Part shown: in pieces, positions 56,810 to 64,000 of the stretch | Position numbering within the stretch: the stretch's first letter is position 1 | How the letters are laid out: the number at the start of each line of letters is the position of its first letter | Assembly: GCF_018982885.2 (NCBI RefSeq) | Contig: NZ_CP081848.1 | Coordinates: 3,888,583-3,952,582 of the forward strand | Length of the DNA stretch: 64,000 nt | Origin: Polymorphobacter megasporae | GTDB lineage: Bacteria; Pseudomonadota; Alphaproteobacteria; Sphingomonadales; Sphingomonadaceae | Direction: 5' to 3' | The notes under the pieces: generated by a model | Told to the model about the DNA's origin: nothing | Database searches by the model: none | Seen by the model: the letters and a program-made list of their open reading frames with translations, nothing else | Made by a program: the position numbers and the translations under genes

Positions 56810-57915
56810 CACGCGCGGCCGTCCAGCCGGATCGTCCGCCCCTCGCGTGCCGAACGATAGATTGCCGCGATGATCCGCATGTCGCGCAGGCCTTCCTCTC
56901 CCGACACGATCGGTTCCGCACCCGAGCGGACGCACTGCGCGAGATGATCGAGCTGGCCGGCAAACTGGGTCTTTCCCGGACCCGGCGGCGGCATGATCTC
57001 GCGCTCGCGGCCATCCTGGCCGAGCCACATGTGGTTGCCGTCGTAGCGGGTGGCCGGCTCGAGCTCGATCCGTCCCTGGTCGCCCATCAACAGGACGTGG
57101 TTCTGGTTGGCGCTATACATCGACTGGCAACCGGCGATCGCGCCCGACGGGAATTCGAGCGTCCACTCGATGATGTCCTCGACCTCGGTGAAGCGCGGGT
57201 CGCGACGGTCGGTCGACTCGCGCGCCGTCACCGCCGTCGGCTCCTCGCCGGTCATATAGCGCGCCGCCTGCAGGCTGTAGATGCCCATGTCCATCAGCGA
57301 ACCGCCCCCGGCCAGCGCGCGCTTGAGCCGCCACACCGACGGGTCGCGCTGGACGAAGCCGTGTTCGGAGCGGACATAGCGGATCTTGCCGGCGGCCCCG
57401 CTCCGCGCCAGCCGCGTCGCCTCGAGGTTGAACGGTTCGAAGTGGCAGCGGTAGCCGATCATCAGCTTGCGCCCTGCCGCCTTGCACGCCGCGATCATCG
57501 TCTCGCACTCGGCGACCGACACCGCCATCGGCTTCTCGCACATCACATGCTTGCCCGCGCGCGCCGCCCGGACGGTGTACTCGACGTGCATCGAATTCGG
57601 CAGGCAGACGTAGACGATGTCGACGTCGGGGTTGTCGCGGATCGAATCGAAGGTCGCGTACGAATAGACCGAACGGTCGGGCAGCCCGTGCTCGGCGGCG
57701 ACGCGCTTCGCCTTCGCCGCGTCGCCGCTGACCACGGCAGCCAGCCGCGAATGCGTGCAATTGGCGAACTGCGGAATGATCACGCCGAGCCCGTATGTAC
57801 CGAGCCCGACGATCGCATAGCCCAATGGGCGGTCGGTTGCCCCGCGCGCGATGGTGCTCGAACCGGCAACCACCGCCGCAGCCGACAGCAACAGGTCGCG
57901 TCGTCCCAAGTCCAT
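56809..57915 (-). CDS. Tat-exported Gfo/Idh/MocA-family oxidoreductase
   Basis: 368 aa. MDLGRRDLLLSAAAVVAGS is a twin-arginine signal, so the folded, NADP-loaded enzyme would be exported, as in Zymomonas glucose-fructose oxidoreductase. The Rossmann motif is YAIVGLGTYGLGVI, and the family motif CEKPMAVSVAEC contains the catalytic-type Lys. It likely acts on a sugar. The ATG at 57915 has GGGGGG upstream; an earlier frame from 57963 is less likely. Confidence 0.9.
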   Translation of the reverse strand: MDLGRRDLLLSAAAVVAGSSTIARGATDRPLGYAIVGLGTYGLGVIIPQFANCTHSRLAAVVSGDAAKAKRVAAEHGLPDRSVYSYATFDSIRDNPDVDIVYVCLPNSMHVEYTVRAARAGKHVMCEKPMAVSVAECETMIAACKAAGRKLMIGYRCHFEPFNLEATRLARSGAAGKIRYVRSEHGFVQRDPSVWRLKRALAGGGSLMDMGIYSLQAARYMTGEEPTAVTARESTDRRDPRFTEVEDIIEWTLEFPSGAIAGCQSMYSANQNHVLLMGDQGRIELEPATRYDGNHMWLGQDGREREIMPPPGPGKTQFAGQLDHLAQCVRSGAEPIVSGEEGLRDMRIIAAIYRSAREGRTIRLDGRA

Positions 57916-58061
57916 GCTTTCCCCCCAACTTCGCTCTATGCGTCGATGCGAGATGCAACGCATGGCGGTGATACCCCGACTATGCGCGCATTCCGCCGAC
58001 GGTCAATCGGCGTTCATTCTCAAGGTAATGTCTTGAATTCGGTCGACCGGAGCGCGAAGCC

Positions 58062-58406
58062 TCAGTCCCGGAAGCGCCCGAAATCGACGCAGCGAACCAT
58101 CGCCACTTCGTCGAGCACGAACGCATGGTTCCACGCGCCGTACACCGTCGACGCCTCCGCCATCGGGCCGCGGACGCGGAGTTCGATGATGTCGGGAATG
58201 ATCCAGCCGTTGCGCAGGTGGACGTCGACGCATTCGATCGTGCCGCGGAGCAGCCGTTCCCACCCCGTCATCAACAGCGCGCGTCCTGCGGCCATCTCGG
58301 GGGTGTCGACCAGTGGATGCGCGTCGTCGAGGTACGTCCGCAGCACCGGGTAGCGCAGCGCCCGCAGCGCCGGCTGCATCGTGTCGAGATCGCGAACTTC
58401 GCTCAC
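58062..58406 (-). CDS. Hypothetical protein
   Basis: 114 aa, soluble, no signal or membrane segment. It opens MSEVRDLDTMQPALRALRYP and is even in composition, with segments such as VDVHLRNGWIIPDIIELRV. I recognise no family. It diverges from methylmalonyl-CoA mutase across 110 bp. A companion role to the mutase is possible only by position. Confidence 0.55.
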   Translation of the reverse strand: MSEVRDLDTMQPALRALRYPVLRTYLDDAHPLVDTPEMAAGRALLMTGWERLLRGTIECVDVHLRNGWIIPDIIELRVRGPMAEASTVYGAWNHAFVLDEVAMVRCVDFGRFRD

Positions 58407-58457
58407 ACATACCCCAGTGACGTTATATCAGTCTGAACGCGTACCGAACCGATGGTC

Positions 58458-58493
58458 AAGCGATAACGCTTCGGTTTTCGCACAACCCTTGTG
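58458..58493. promoter_or_regulatory. Candidate dyads in the mutase promoter region
   Basis: Two short inverted repeats, AAGCG-ATAA-CGCTT (58458-58471) and CACAA-CCC-TTGTG (58481-58493), lie just before the mutase ATG at 58517 in a locally A/T-richer interval. They may be regulator sites; arms of five bases can arise by chance. Confidence 0.3.
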
Positions 58494-58516
58494 TAATGAG
58501 GCGGCGGAGGCACGGT

Positions 58517-60658
58517 ATGACGGGTTCGATCGACGATTGGGCGAAGCTGGCGGCGAAGGAGGTCAAGGGGCGCGACCTCGACTGGCCGACGCCCGAGGGC
58601 ATCACCGTCAAGCCATTGTACACCGCCGCCGACGTCGCCGGCATCGATCCGGGCCTGCCGGGGTTCGCGCCATACACCCGCGGGGTCAAGGCGACGATGT
58701 ATGCCGGGCGGCCGTGGACGATCCGCCAGTACGCGGGTTTCTCGACTGCCAAGGCGTCGAACGCCTTCTACCGCCGCAACCTCGCCGCCGGGCAAAAGGG
58801 CCTGTCGGTCGCGTTCGATCTCGCCACCCACCGCGGCTACGACAGCGATCACCCGCGCGTGTCGGGCGACGTCGGCAAGGCCGGGGTCGCGATCGATAGC
58901 GTCGAGGACATGAAGATCCTGTTCGACGGCATTCCGCTCGACAAGATGAGCGTGTCGATGACGATGAACGGCGCGGTGATCCCGTGCCTCGCCTTCTTCA
59001 TCGTCGCCGCCGAGGAGCAGGGCGTCGCCCCGGAACTGCTCGAGGGGACGATCCAGAACGACGTCCTCAAGGAGTTCATGGTCCGCAACACCTATGTCTA
59101 CCCACCCGCGCCGTCGATGCGGATCGTCGCCGACATCATCGCTTTTACGGCAGCGCACATGCCGCGCTTCAACTCGATCTCGATCAGCGGCTACCACATG
59201 CAGGAGGCCGGGGCGACGCAGCTCCAGGAGCTCGCCTTTACCCTCGCCGACGGGATGGAGTATGTTCGTGCCGCGCAGGCCCGCGGCCTCGACGTCGACG
59301 CCTTCGCCCCGCGGCTGAGCTTCTTCTTCGCCATCGGCATGAACTTCTTCATGGAAGTGGCGAAGCTCCGCGCGGCGCGAACCCTGTGGTCGAAGATCAT
59401 GGCGAACTTCGGCGCGAAGGACCCCAAGTCGCTGATGCTGCGGACGCATTGCCAGACGAGCGGCGTCTCGCTGACCGAGCGCGATCCGTACAACAACGTC
59501 ATCCGCACCACCGTCGAGGCGATGGCGGCGGTGTTCGGCGGCACCCAGTCGCTCCACACCAATGCGCTCGACGAGGCGATCGCGCTGCCGACCGACTTCT
59601 CCGCCCGGATCGCGCGCAACACACAACTCGTCCTCGCCGAGGAGACCGGAATCACCCGCGTCGTCGATCCGCTCGGCGGGTCGTATTACGTCGAGGCGCT
59701 GACCGCCGAACTCGCCGACAAGGCGTGGGCGATGATCGAGGACATCGAGAAGATGGGCGGCATGACCGTCGCGGTGGCCAGCGGCTACCCCAAGCTCCAG
59801 ATCGAGGAAGCCGCCGCCGCCGCCCAGTCGCGCGTCGATCGCGGCGAGACCGTCGTCGTCGGAGTCAACAAATATGCCCCCGCGACCGACGACGCGATCG
59901 ACATCCTCGACGTCGATTCGGACAGCGTTCGCGAAGGCCAGATCGCGCTCCTCGCCCATGTCCGCGCGACCCGCGATCCCGTCCGTGCCGAGGCGGCGCT
60001 CGACGCGATCCGCGACGGCGCCGGCGGCGACGGCAACCTCCTCGCGCTCGCGGTCGAGGCGGCGCGGGCACGGTGTACGCTCGGCGAGATCAGCAGCGCG
60101 ATGGAGGACGTCTTCGGGCGCCACGCCGCCGTCGTCCGCATGGTCAGCGGCGTCTATGGCGCGGCCTACGGCGGCGATCCCGGCTACCGCCGCGTCCAGG
60201 ACGGGATCGCCGCCTTCGAACAGCGCAAGGGCCGCCGCCCGCGCGTGATGATCGCCAAGATGGGGCAGGACGGCCACGACCGCGGGGCGAAGGTCGTCGC
60301 CAGCGCCTTCGCCGACCTCGGCTTCGAAGTGACGATGGGCCCGTTGTTCCAGACCCCGACCGAAGCCGCCGCGCTCGCGGTCGCCGAGGATGTCGACATC
60401 GTCGGCGCATCGAGCCTCGCCGCCGGGCACAAGAGCCTGATCCCCGAACTCATCGCCGCGTTGAAAGGCGCCGGGCGTGGTGACATCCGCGTCATCGCCG
60501 GGGGTGTCATCCCGGCGCAGGACTACGACTTCCTCCGCGCCGCCGGCACCGCCGCGATCTTCGGCCCGGGGACGAACATCGTCGCGAGCGCGGCGGAGTT
60601 GTTGCGGCTGCTCGGGCATAACCTCCCGCCGGAAGGGTTGGACGAGGCGGCGGAGTAG
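58517..60658 (+). CDS. scpA: Methylmalonyl-CoA mutase, single-chain
   Basis: 713 aa, B12-dependent isomerase linking methylmalonyl-CoA and succinyl-CoA in propionate and odd-chain catabolism. The N-terminal barrel has [13 protein letters not shown] and [14 protein letters not shown]; the C-terminal cobalamin domain has [11 protein letters not shown] with the cobalt-ligating His. The single-chain length indicates a homodimeric enzyme. The ATG at 58517 has GGAGG six bases upstream. No epimerase or propionyl-CoA carboxylase is adjacent. Confidence 0.95.
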   Translation: MTGSIDDWAKLAAKEVKGRDLDWPTPEGITVKPLYTAADVAGIDPGLPGFAPYTRGVKATMYAGRPWTIRQYAGFSTAKASNAFYRRNLAAGQKGLSVAFDLATHRGYDSDHPRVSGDVGKAGVAIDSVEDMKILFDGIPLDKMSVSMTMNGAVIPCLAFFIVAAEEQGVAPELLEGTIQNDVLKEFMVRNTYVYPPAPSMRIVADIIAFTAAHMPRFNSISISGYHMQEAGATQLQELAFTLADGMEYVRAAQARGLDVDAFAPRLSFFFAIGMNFFMEVAKLRAARTLWSKIMANFGAKDPKSLMLRTHCQTSGVSLTERDPYNNVIRTTVEAMAAVFGGTQSLHTNALDEAIALPTDFSARIARNTQLVLAEETGITRVVDPLGGSYYVEALTAELADKAWAMIEDIEKMGGMTVAVASGYPKLQIEEAAAAAQSRVDRGETVVVGVNKYAPATDDAIDILDVDSDSVREGQIALLAHVRATRDPVRAEAALDAIRDGAGGDGNLLALAVEAARARCTLGEISSAMEDVFGRHAAVVRMVSGVYGAAYGGDPGYRRVQDGIAAFEQRKGRRPRVMIAKMGQDGHDRGAKVVASAFADLGFEVTMGPLFQTPTEAAALAVAEDVDIVGASSLAAGHKSLIPELIAALKGAGRGDIRVIAGGVIPAQDYDFLRAAGTAAIFGPGTNIVASAAELLRLLGHNLPPEGLDEAAE

Positions 60659-60675
60659 ATTGACAAAATACATCA

Positions 60676-60701
60676 CTCGTTATAACTATTGTTTTAACGA
60701 G
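60676..60701. promoter_or_regulatory. Operator-like inverted repeat before the AbrB-Doc pair
   Basis: Arms CTCGTTATAAC (60676-60686) and GTTTTAACGAG (60691-60701) match inversely with one mismatch around TATT. It ends 10 bases before the antitoxin GTG and overlaps its GAGGAG site, fitting autorepression that also blocks translation start. Confidence 0.65.
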
Positions 60702-60711
60702 GAGACGGATC

Positions 60712-60936
60712 GTGATCCATACCAAGATCAGCGCCATCGGCAATTCCGCGGGTATCATCGTGCCCAAGGAAATGCTTGTTGAGCTCGGCTTGACCCGTGG
60801 TGATACCGTCGGGGTCGAGATCGACGGCGGCAGCCTCCGCGTGGTCAAGCTCGACGATGGCTACAACCGCGCGATCGAGGCGGGGCGCGAGTGCTTCGAT
60901 CGGTATGCTTCGACGTTGGCAGAGCTGGCGAAGTGA
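60712..60936 (+). CDS. AbrB/MazE-type antitoxin
   Basis: 74 aa. The N-terminal DNA-binding hairpin is HTKISAIGNSAGIIVPKEML, with a short C-terminal helix that would bind the toxin. GTG start behind GGAG. Unlike the classical Phd, it is an AbrB-fold protein paired with a Doc toxin. The stop overlaps the toxin GTG (GTGA). Confidence 0.9.
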   Translation: MIHTKISAIGNSAGIIVPKEMLVELGLTRGDTVGVEIDGGSLRVVKLDDGYNRAIEAGRECFDRYASTLAELAK

Positions 60937-61340
60937 CCGCGCGGGACATCGTCCTGCCGCCGCTCCAAGCCATCCTCGATCTCCACCGCCAATCGATCGA
61001 CCGCTTCGGCGGCAGTCACGGCGTGCGCGACATGGGCGGGGTCGAAGCTGCGTTGGCGCGAGCCGAGCAGATGATCGCTTATGGCGGCGATAATGTTGGG
61101 GTCACTCAGGTCGCTGCCGCCGTCGGCTTCAGCCTGACCAAGAACCGCCACCCGTTCGTCGATGGCAACAAGCGCGCGGGCTGGTTCGCGATGTTTGTTA
61201 CCCTCCGCCTCAATGGCTGGTATCTTGATGCGCGCGAAAGCGACGCGACGGCGATCGTCCTCGGCGTTGCCGATGGATCGGTCGACGAGGCGGCGCTGAT
61301 CGCGTTTCTCGAGGCCAATAGCCGTGAGGTTGCCCGATGA
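60933..61340 (+). CDS. doc: Doc-type Fic toxin (death-on-curing)
   Basis: 135 aa. The Fic core HPFVDGNKR occupies residues 73-81, with catalytic His73. Doc proteins phosphorylate EF-Tu and stop translation. GTG start coupled to the antitoxin; its TGA is overlapped by the pirin ATG (ATGA), so the toxin is translationally tied to the downstream operon. Confidence 0.92.
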   Translation: MTARDIVLPPLQAILDLHRQSIDRFGGSHGVRDMGGVEAALARAEQMIAYGGDNVGVTQVAAAVGFSLTKNRHPFVDGNKRAGWFAMFVTLRLNGWYLDARESDATAIVLGVADGSVDEAALIAFLEANSREVAR

Positions 61341-62236
61341 CCGTCACCCAAGTCCTCCACGGCAATACCCGCGATCTCGGCGGGTTCAGTGTCAGCCGCG
61401 TCCTGCCGCAGGCGGCTTTGCGCAACGTCGGGCCGTTCGTCTTCTTCGACCATCTCGGGCCGGCGGTGTTCGCGCCGGGAACCGGGATGGACGTCCGGCC
61501 GCACCCGCATATCGGACTGGCGACGGTGACCTATCTGTTCGACGGTGCGATCGGCCACCGCGACAGCCTTGGCACCGTCGTCGACGTCGAGCCCGGCGCG
61601 GTCAACTGGATGACCGCCGGGCGCGGCATCACCCATAGCGAGCGCACCCCCGCCGCCGCCCGCGCCAACGGCCAGCGGATGCACGGCATCCAGTCGTGGG
61701 TCGCCCTGCCGCACGACCATGCCGAGGACGCGCCCGCCTTCGCGCATCACCCCGCGAACACCCTGCCGACGATCGCCTTCGGCGGCGCCAAGCGCACGCT
61801 GATCGCCGGGACCGCGTTCCACGCGACCTCCCCGGTCGCGGCGCTGTCGCCCATGTTCTACGTTGATATCGACGCCCAGGCAGGCGCGTCGGTCGCGCTT
61901 CCTGCCGAGCATGAGGAGCGCGCGGTCTACATCGTCTCGGGCGCGATCGACCTCGACGGCACGCGCTACGACGCCGGGGCGATGGTCGTCCTCGCGCCCG
62001 GCGTCGAAGTTGCGTGGACCGCGCTCGAACCGACCCGAGCGATGCTCCTCGGCGGCGCAAAGCTCGATGCCCCGCGCCACATCGAATGGAACTTCGTCAG
62101 CGCCTCGCAAGACCGGATCGAGCAGGCGAAGGCCGACTGGCGCGCCGGCCGCTTCCCGACCGTCCCCGGCGACGACGAGTTCATCCCGCTGCCCGGCAGT
62201 CCTGCCGCGGTCGCCCAAGGCGGAGCAACCAGCTGA
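61337..62236 (+). CDS. Pirin family protein
   Basis: 299 aa double-cupin. The N-terminal metal site is in RPHPHIGLATVTYLFDG, followed by NWMTAGRGITHSERTP, signature pirin segments, with a second cupin half to the end. Bacterial pirins include quercetinases and metabolic regulators. ATGA overlap with doc, and its own stop overlaps the next ATG by one base. Confidence 0.93.
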   Translation: MTVTQVLHGNTRDLGGFSVSRVLPQAALRNVGPFVFFDHLGPAVFAPGTGMDVRPHPHIGLATVTYLFDGAIGHRDSLGTVVDVEPGAVNWMTAGRGITHSERTPAAARANGQRMHGIQSWVALPHDHAEDAPAFAHHPANTLPTIAFGGAKRTLIAGTAFHATSPVAALSPMFYVDIDAQAGASVALPAEHEERAVYIVSGAIDLDGTRYDAGAMVVLAPGVEVAWTALEPTRAMLLGGAKLDAPRHIEWNFVSASQDRIEQAKADWRAGRFPTVPGDDEFIPLPGSPAAVAQGGATS

Positions 62237-62577
62237 TGATCGCACGAGTCTGGCACGGCTGGACGACCCCGGCGAACGCCGCCGCGTACCAGCACCTCCT
62301 GTTGACCGAGGTGATCCCCGGCATCGAGCACCGCTGCATCGCCGGCTTCCTCCAGATCGATGTCCTCCGCCGGGATGATGGTGACGCGGTCGAGTTCACC
62401 ACCGTCATGGCATTCGACACGATCGAGGCGATCGAGCGCTTCATCGGCCCCGATACGACGCTCGCGCATATCCCGGCGGCGGCGCGCGCGCTGCTCCTCC
62501 ACTGCGACGAACGCGCGGTCCATCACGACATGCTCGAACGCCGGATCCAGGTCGAACCATCGCGCGGACGGACATAG
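62236..62577 (+). CDS. Antibiotic-biosynthesis-monooxygenase-like (ABM-fold) protein
   Basis: 113 aa. It opens IARVWHGWTTPANAAAYQHL, typical of the dimeric ferredoxin-like ABM fold, followed by strands ending VEFTTVMAFDTIEAIERFIG. Small members act as monooxygenases or as unknown ligand-binding proteins. Coupled by TGATG to pirin. Confidence 0.75.
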   Translation: MIARVWHGWTTPANAAAYQHLLLTEVIPGIEHRCIAGFLQIDVLRRDDGDAVEFTTVMAFDTIEAIERFIGPDTTLAHIPAAARALLLHCDERAVHHDMLERRIQVEPSRGRT

Positions 62578-62632
62578 GCCGCGCGCCGACGACCCATAGC
62601 GCCGCCTTCGCCGGGGCGCTAAAAGGCGTCTC

Positions 62633-63058
62633 ATGTTCATCCGCCTCACCGAAGCCGTCTCCGTCGCCGGGCAGATCGCCCCCGACGACCTCGCCGCCGC
62701 AGCCGCCGCGGGGTTCACCCACGTCGTCAACAACCGTCCCGACGGCGAGGAGTACGGCCAGCCCGCATCGGCCGAGATGCACGCCGCGGCGACGGCGGCA
62801 GGGCTCGGCTACACCGCGATCCCGGTCGACCATCGCGGCTTCGACATGGGGCAGGTCGCGGCGATGGCGGCGGCGCTCGATGCCTCCGCCGGCCCGGTCC
62901 TCGCCTTCTGCCGCTCGGGGACGCGATCGGCGAACCTGTGGGCGCTCGCCGAGGCGAAGCGCGGCGGCGACCCCGACGCGATCATCGCCGCCGCAGCGAG
63001 CGGGCGTTACGACGTCTCGGGCCTTCGCGCGACGCTGGTCAGCCTGTCCGGCGCATGA
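62633..63058 (+). CDS. DUF442/TIGR01244-type phosphatase-fold protein
   Basis: 141 aa. It contains the P-loop FCRSGTRSANLW (Cys-X5-Arg) characteristic of the beta-lactamase hydrolase-like/TIGR01244 group related to tyrosine phosphatases. Some relatives are fused to sulfide-oxidising ETHE1-like domains. ATG with a short G-rich leader; its stop overlaps the next ATG. Confidence 0.85.
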   Translation: MFIRLTEAVSVAGQIAPDDLAAAAAAGFTHVVNNRPDGEEYGQPASAEMHAAATAAGLGYTAIPVDHRGFDMGQVAAMAAALDASAGPVLAFCRSGTRSANLWALAEAKRGGDPDAIIAAAASGRYDVSGLRATLVSLSGA

Positions 63059-63306
63059 TCTTCGTCTCGATCCTCGGCATCCTGACGCTGGTCATGTTCG
63101 CCCGGGCGATCGGCTTCGCGCGCAACCCGCTGCTGACCGATGCCGCCGAGGCGCGCCGCATCGCCGAGGCGCAGATGCCTGGTTTCTACGGCGTCGACGC
63201 CGCGATCGACGACAACGGCCGTGGCGCACGGGTCCGCGGCAGTGACGGCCGGACCGCGCGGGTTCGCGGCCACGGCGACCGTTGGGTGGTCGAGGTCGAA
63301 CGATGA
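63055..63306 (+). CDS. Small membrane protein of unknown function
   Basis: 83 aa. One N-terminal membrane helix (IFVSILGILTLVMFARAIGF) and a charged Arg/Asp/Gly-rich tail. No family recognised. ATGA overlaps on both sides couple it to the phosphatase and the desaturase genes. Confidence 0.7.
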   Translation: MIFVSILGILTLVMFARAIGFARNPLLTDAAEARRIAEAQMPGFYGVDAAIDDNGRGARVRGSDGRTARVRGHGDRWVVEVER

Positions 63307-64000
63307 GCCACTGGCCCGACCCGATCGAGATGGCGACCCCGGCATTCATCGTGCTGGTCCTGATCGAGATGCTCGCGATCCGTTTCGGCGCGCGCGGCGA
63401 CTATGACTGGCGCGACACCTTCACATCGCTGACGATGGGGCTCGGCAGCACGATGGCGGCGGTCGTCTTCGGCGCGACGATCGTCGCGACCTACACCGCC
63501 GCAAGCCATTGGCACCTATTCGCGATTCCCGTGACATGGTGGGCGGGGGTGCTGTGCTTCGTCCTCGACGACCTGCTCTATTACGCCTTCCACCGCAGCG
63601 CGCACCGCGTCCGCTGGTTCTGGGCGAGCCATGTCATCCATCATTCGAGCCAGCATTATAACCTGACGACGGCGCTGCGGCAGACGTGGACCGGCTTCCT
63701 GTCGCTGAGCTTCGCCTTCCGCCTGCCGCTGCTGCTGATCGGCTTCGACGTCCGGCTGGTGCTGTTCGTCGCTGCGATCAACCTGATCTACCAGTTCTGG
63801 GTCCATACCGAGGCGGTCCGGCGGCTGCCGTTCGGGCTCGAATACGTCCTCAACTCGCCGTCGCACCACCGCGTCCACCACGGCAGCAACCCGCGCTACC
63901 TCGACCGCAACTATGCCGGGGTGTTCATCGTCTGGGACCGGATGTTCGGCACCTTCGAGGCCGAGCGCGACGACGAGCCGGTCCGATACGGCCTCGTCCA
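63303..64000 (+). CDS. Sterol desaturase/fatty acid hydroxylase family protein, 3' end outside window
   Basis: At least 232 aa. The di-iron His motifs are HRSAH, HVIHHSS and SPSHHRVHH, separated by membrane helices, as in fatty-acid hydroxylases and sterol desaturases. The ATG overlaps the upstream stop (ATGA). The frame runs through the window end, so the C-terminus is not seen. Confidence 0.93.
   Translation, partial: MSHWPDPIEMATPAFIVLVLIEMLAIRFGARGDYDWRDTFTSLTMGLGSTMAAVVFGATIVATYTAASHWHLFAIPVTWWAGVLCFVLDDLLYYAFHRSAHRVRWFWASHVIHHSSQHYNLTTALRQTWTGFLSLSFAFRLPLLLIGFDVRLVLFVAAINLIYQFWVHTEAVRRLPFGLEYVLNSPSHHRVHHGSNPRYLDRNYAGVFIVWDRMFGTFEAERDDEPVRYGLV

Noticed and set aside
1-64000. tRNA, rRNA or complete insertion sequence
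   Set aside because: No cloverleaf, rRNA core or transposase motif was recognised on reading; a covariance-model scan (tRNAscan-SE, Infernal) would be decisive.

Overview
The window is GC-rich, gene-dense chromosomal DNA from an alphaproteobacterium. The gene complement and sequence style point to the Sphingomonadales: rpsP with a long Ala/Glu-rich tail, single-chain methylmalonyl-CoA mutase, a MaeB malic enzyme with a phosphotransacetylase-like tail, and GGGGAGG palindromes between genes. That placement is inference; no rRNA is present to confirm it. Many neighbouring genes overlap by 1-4 bases (ATGA, GTGA, TTGA, TGATG), so translational coupling is common, and several genes start with GTG or TTG.

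Layout. 1-6436: fhs (cut by the window start) diverges from a run of GFA-family protein, exported alpha/beta hydrolase, acyltransferase-3 protein, TelA and an XpaC-like membrane protein. 6437-12461: a 137-bp palindrome, a BaiN-type flavoprotein and a penicillin-acylase-family hydrolase face a sorbosone-dehydrogenase-like lipoprotein, an alpha/beta hydrolase and a small protein. 12626-21791: alpha-2-macroglobulin and PBP1C overlap as a pair, followed by a catalase-like gene coupled to a 58-aa protein. 22155-25340: polA and a small exported protein, reverse strand. 25529-28756: two tandem receiver-only response regulators, then a lipoprotein subtilisin-like autotransporter. 28781-31080: Gly/Tyr-rich lipoprotein, D-cysteine desulfhydrase and an aspartate/glutamate racemase-family protein.

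31081-33400 is a decayed accessory island: a repeat copy, an amidohydrolase pseudogene with a frameshift and an in-frame stop, fragments that look phage-derived, and an apparently intact acyltransferase. 33538-37881 is the ffh-rpsP-rimM-trmD-rplS operon, with a VapBC toxin-antitoxin pair inserted between rimM and trmD. lptB, rpoN and a leaderless glucosaminidase follow. 41356-50898: small exported protein, alpha/beta hydrolase, maeB, mutS, an amino-acid permease and a BlaI/BlaR1-like pair. 50921-60658: beta-hydroxylase plus aldo/keto reductase, glnD, another long palindrome and repeat copy, an exported cupin with a Tat-type Gfo/Idh oxidoreductase, and methylmalonyl-CoA mutase. 60712-64000: an AbrB-Doc toxin-antitoxin pair coupled to a pirin, monooxygenase-like, DUF442 phosphatase, small membrane protein and sterol desaturase operon that runs off the window.

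The most notable signals outside the standard genes are: a dispersed repeat family with three copies, all at convergent gene ends; the toxin-antitoxin insertion in the ribosome-maturation operon; a rimM with no normal start codon; the phage-scarred island around an O-acyltransferase; and paired operator palindromes before blaI. I found no CRISPR array, rRNA, tRNA or complete insertion sequence. Nothing here is a clearly new multi-gene defence or biosynthetic system.
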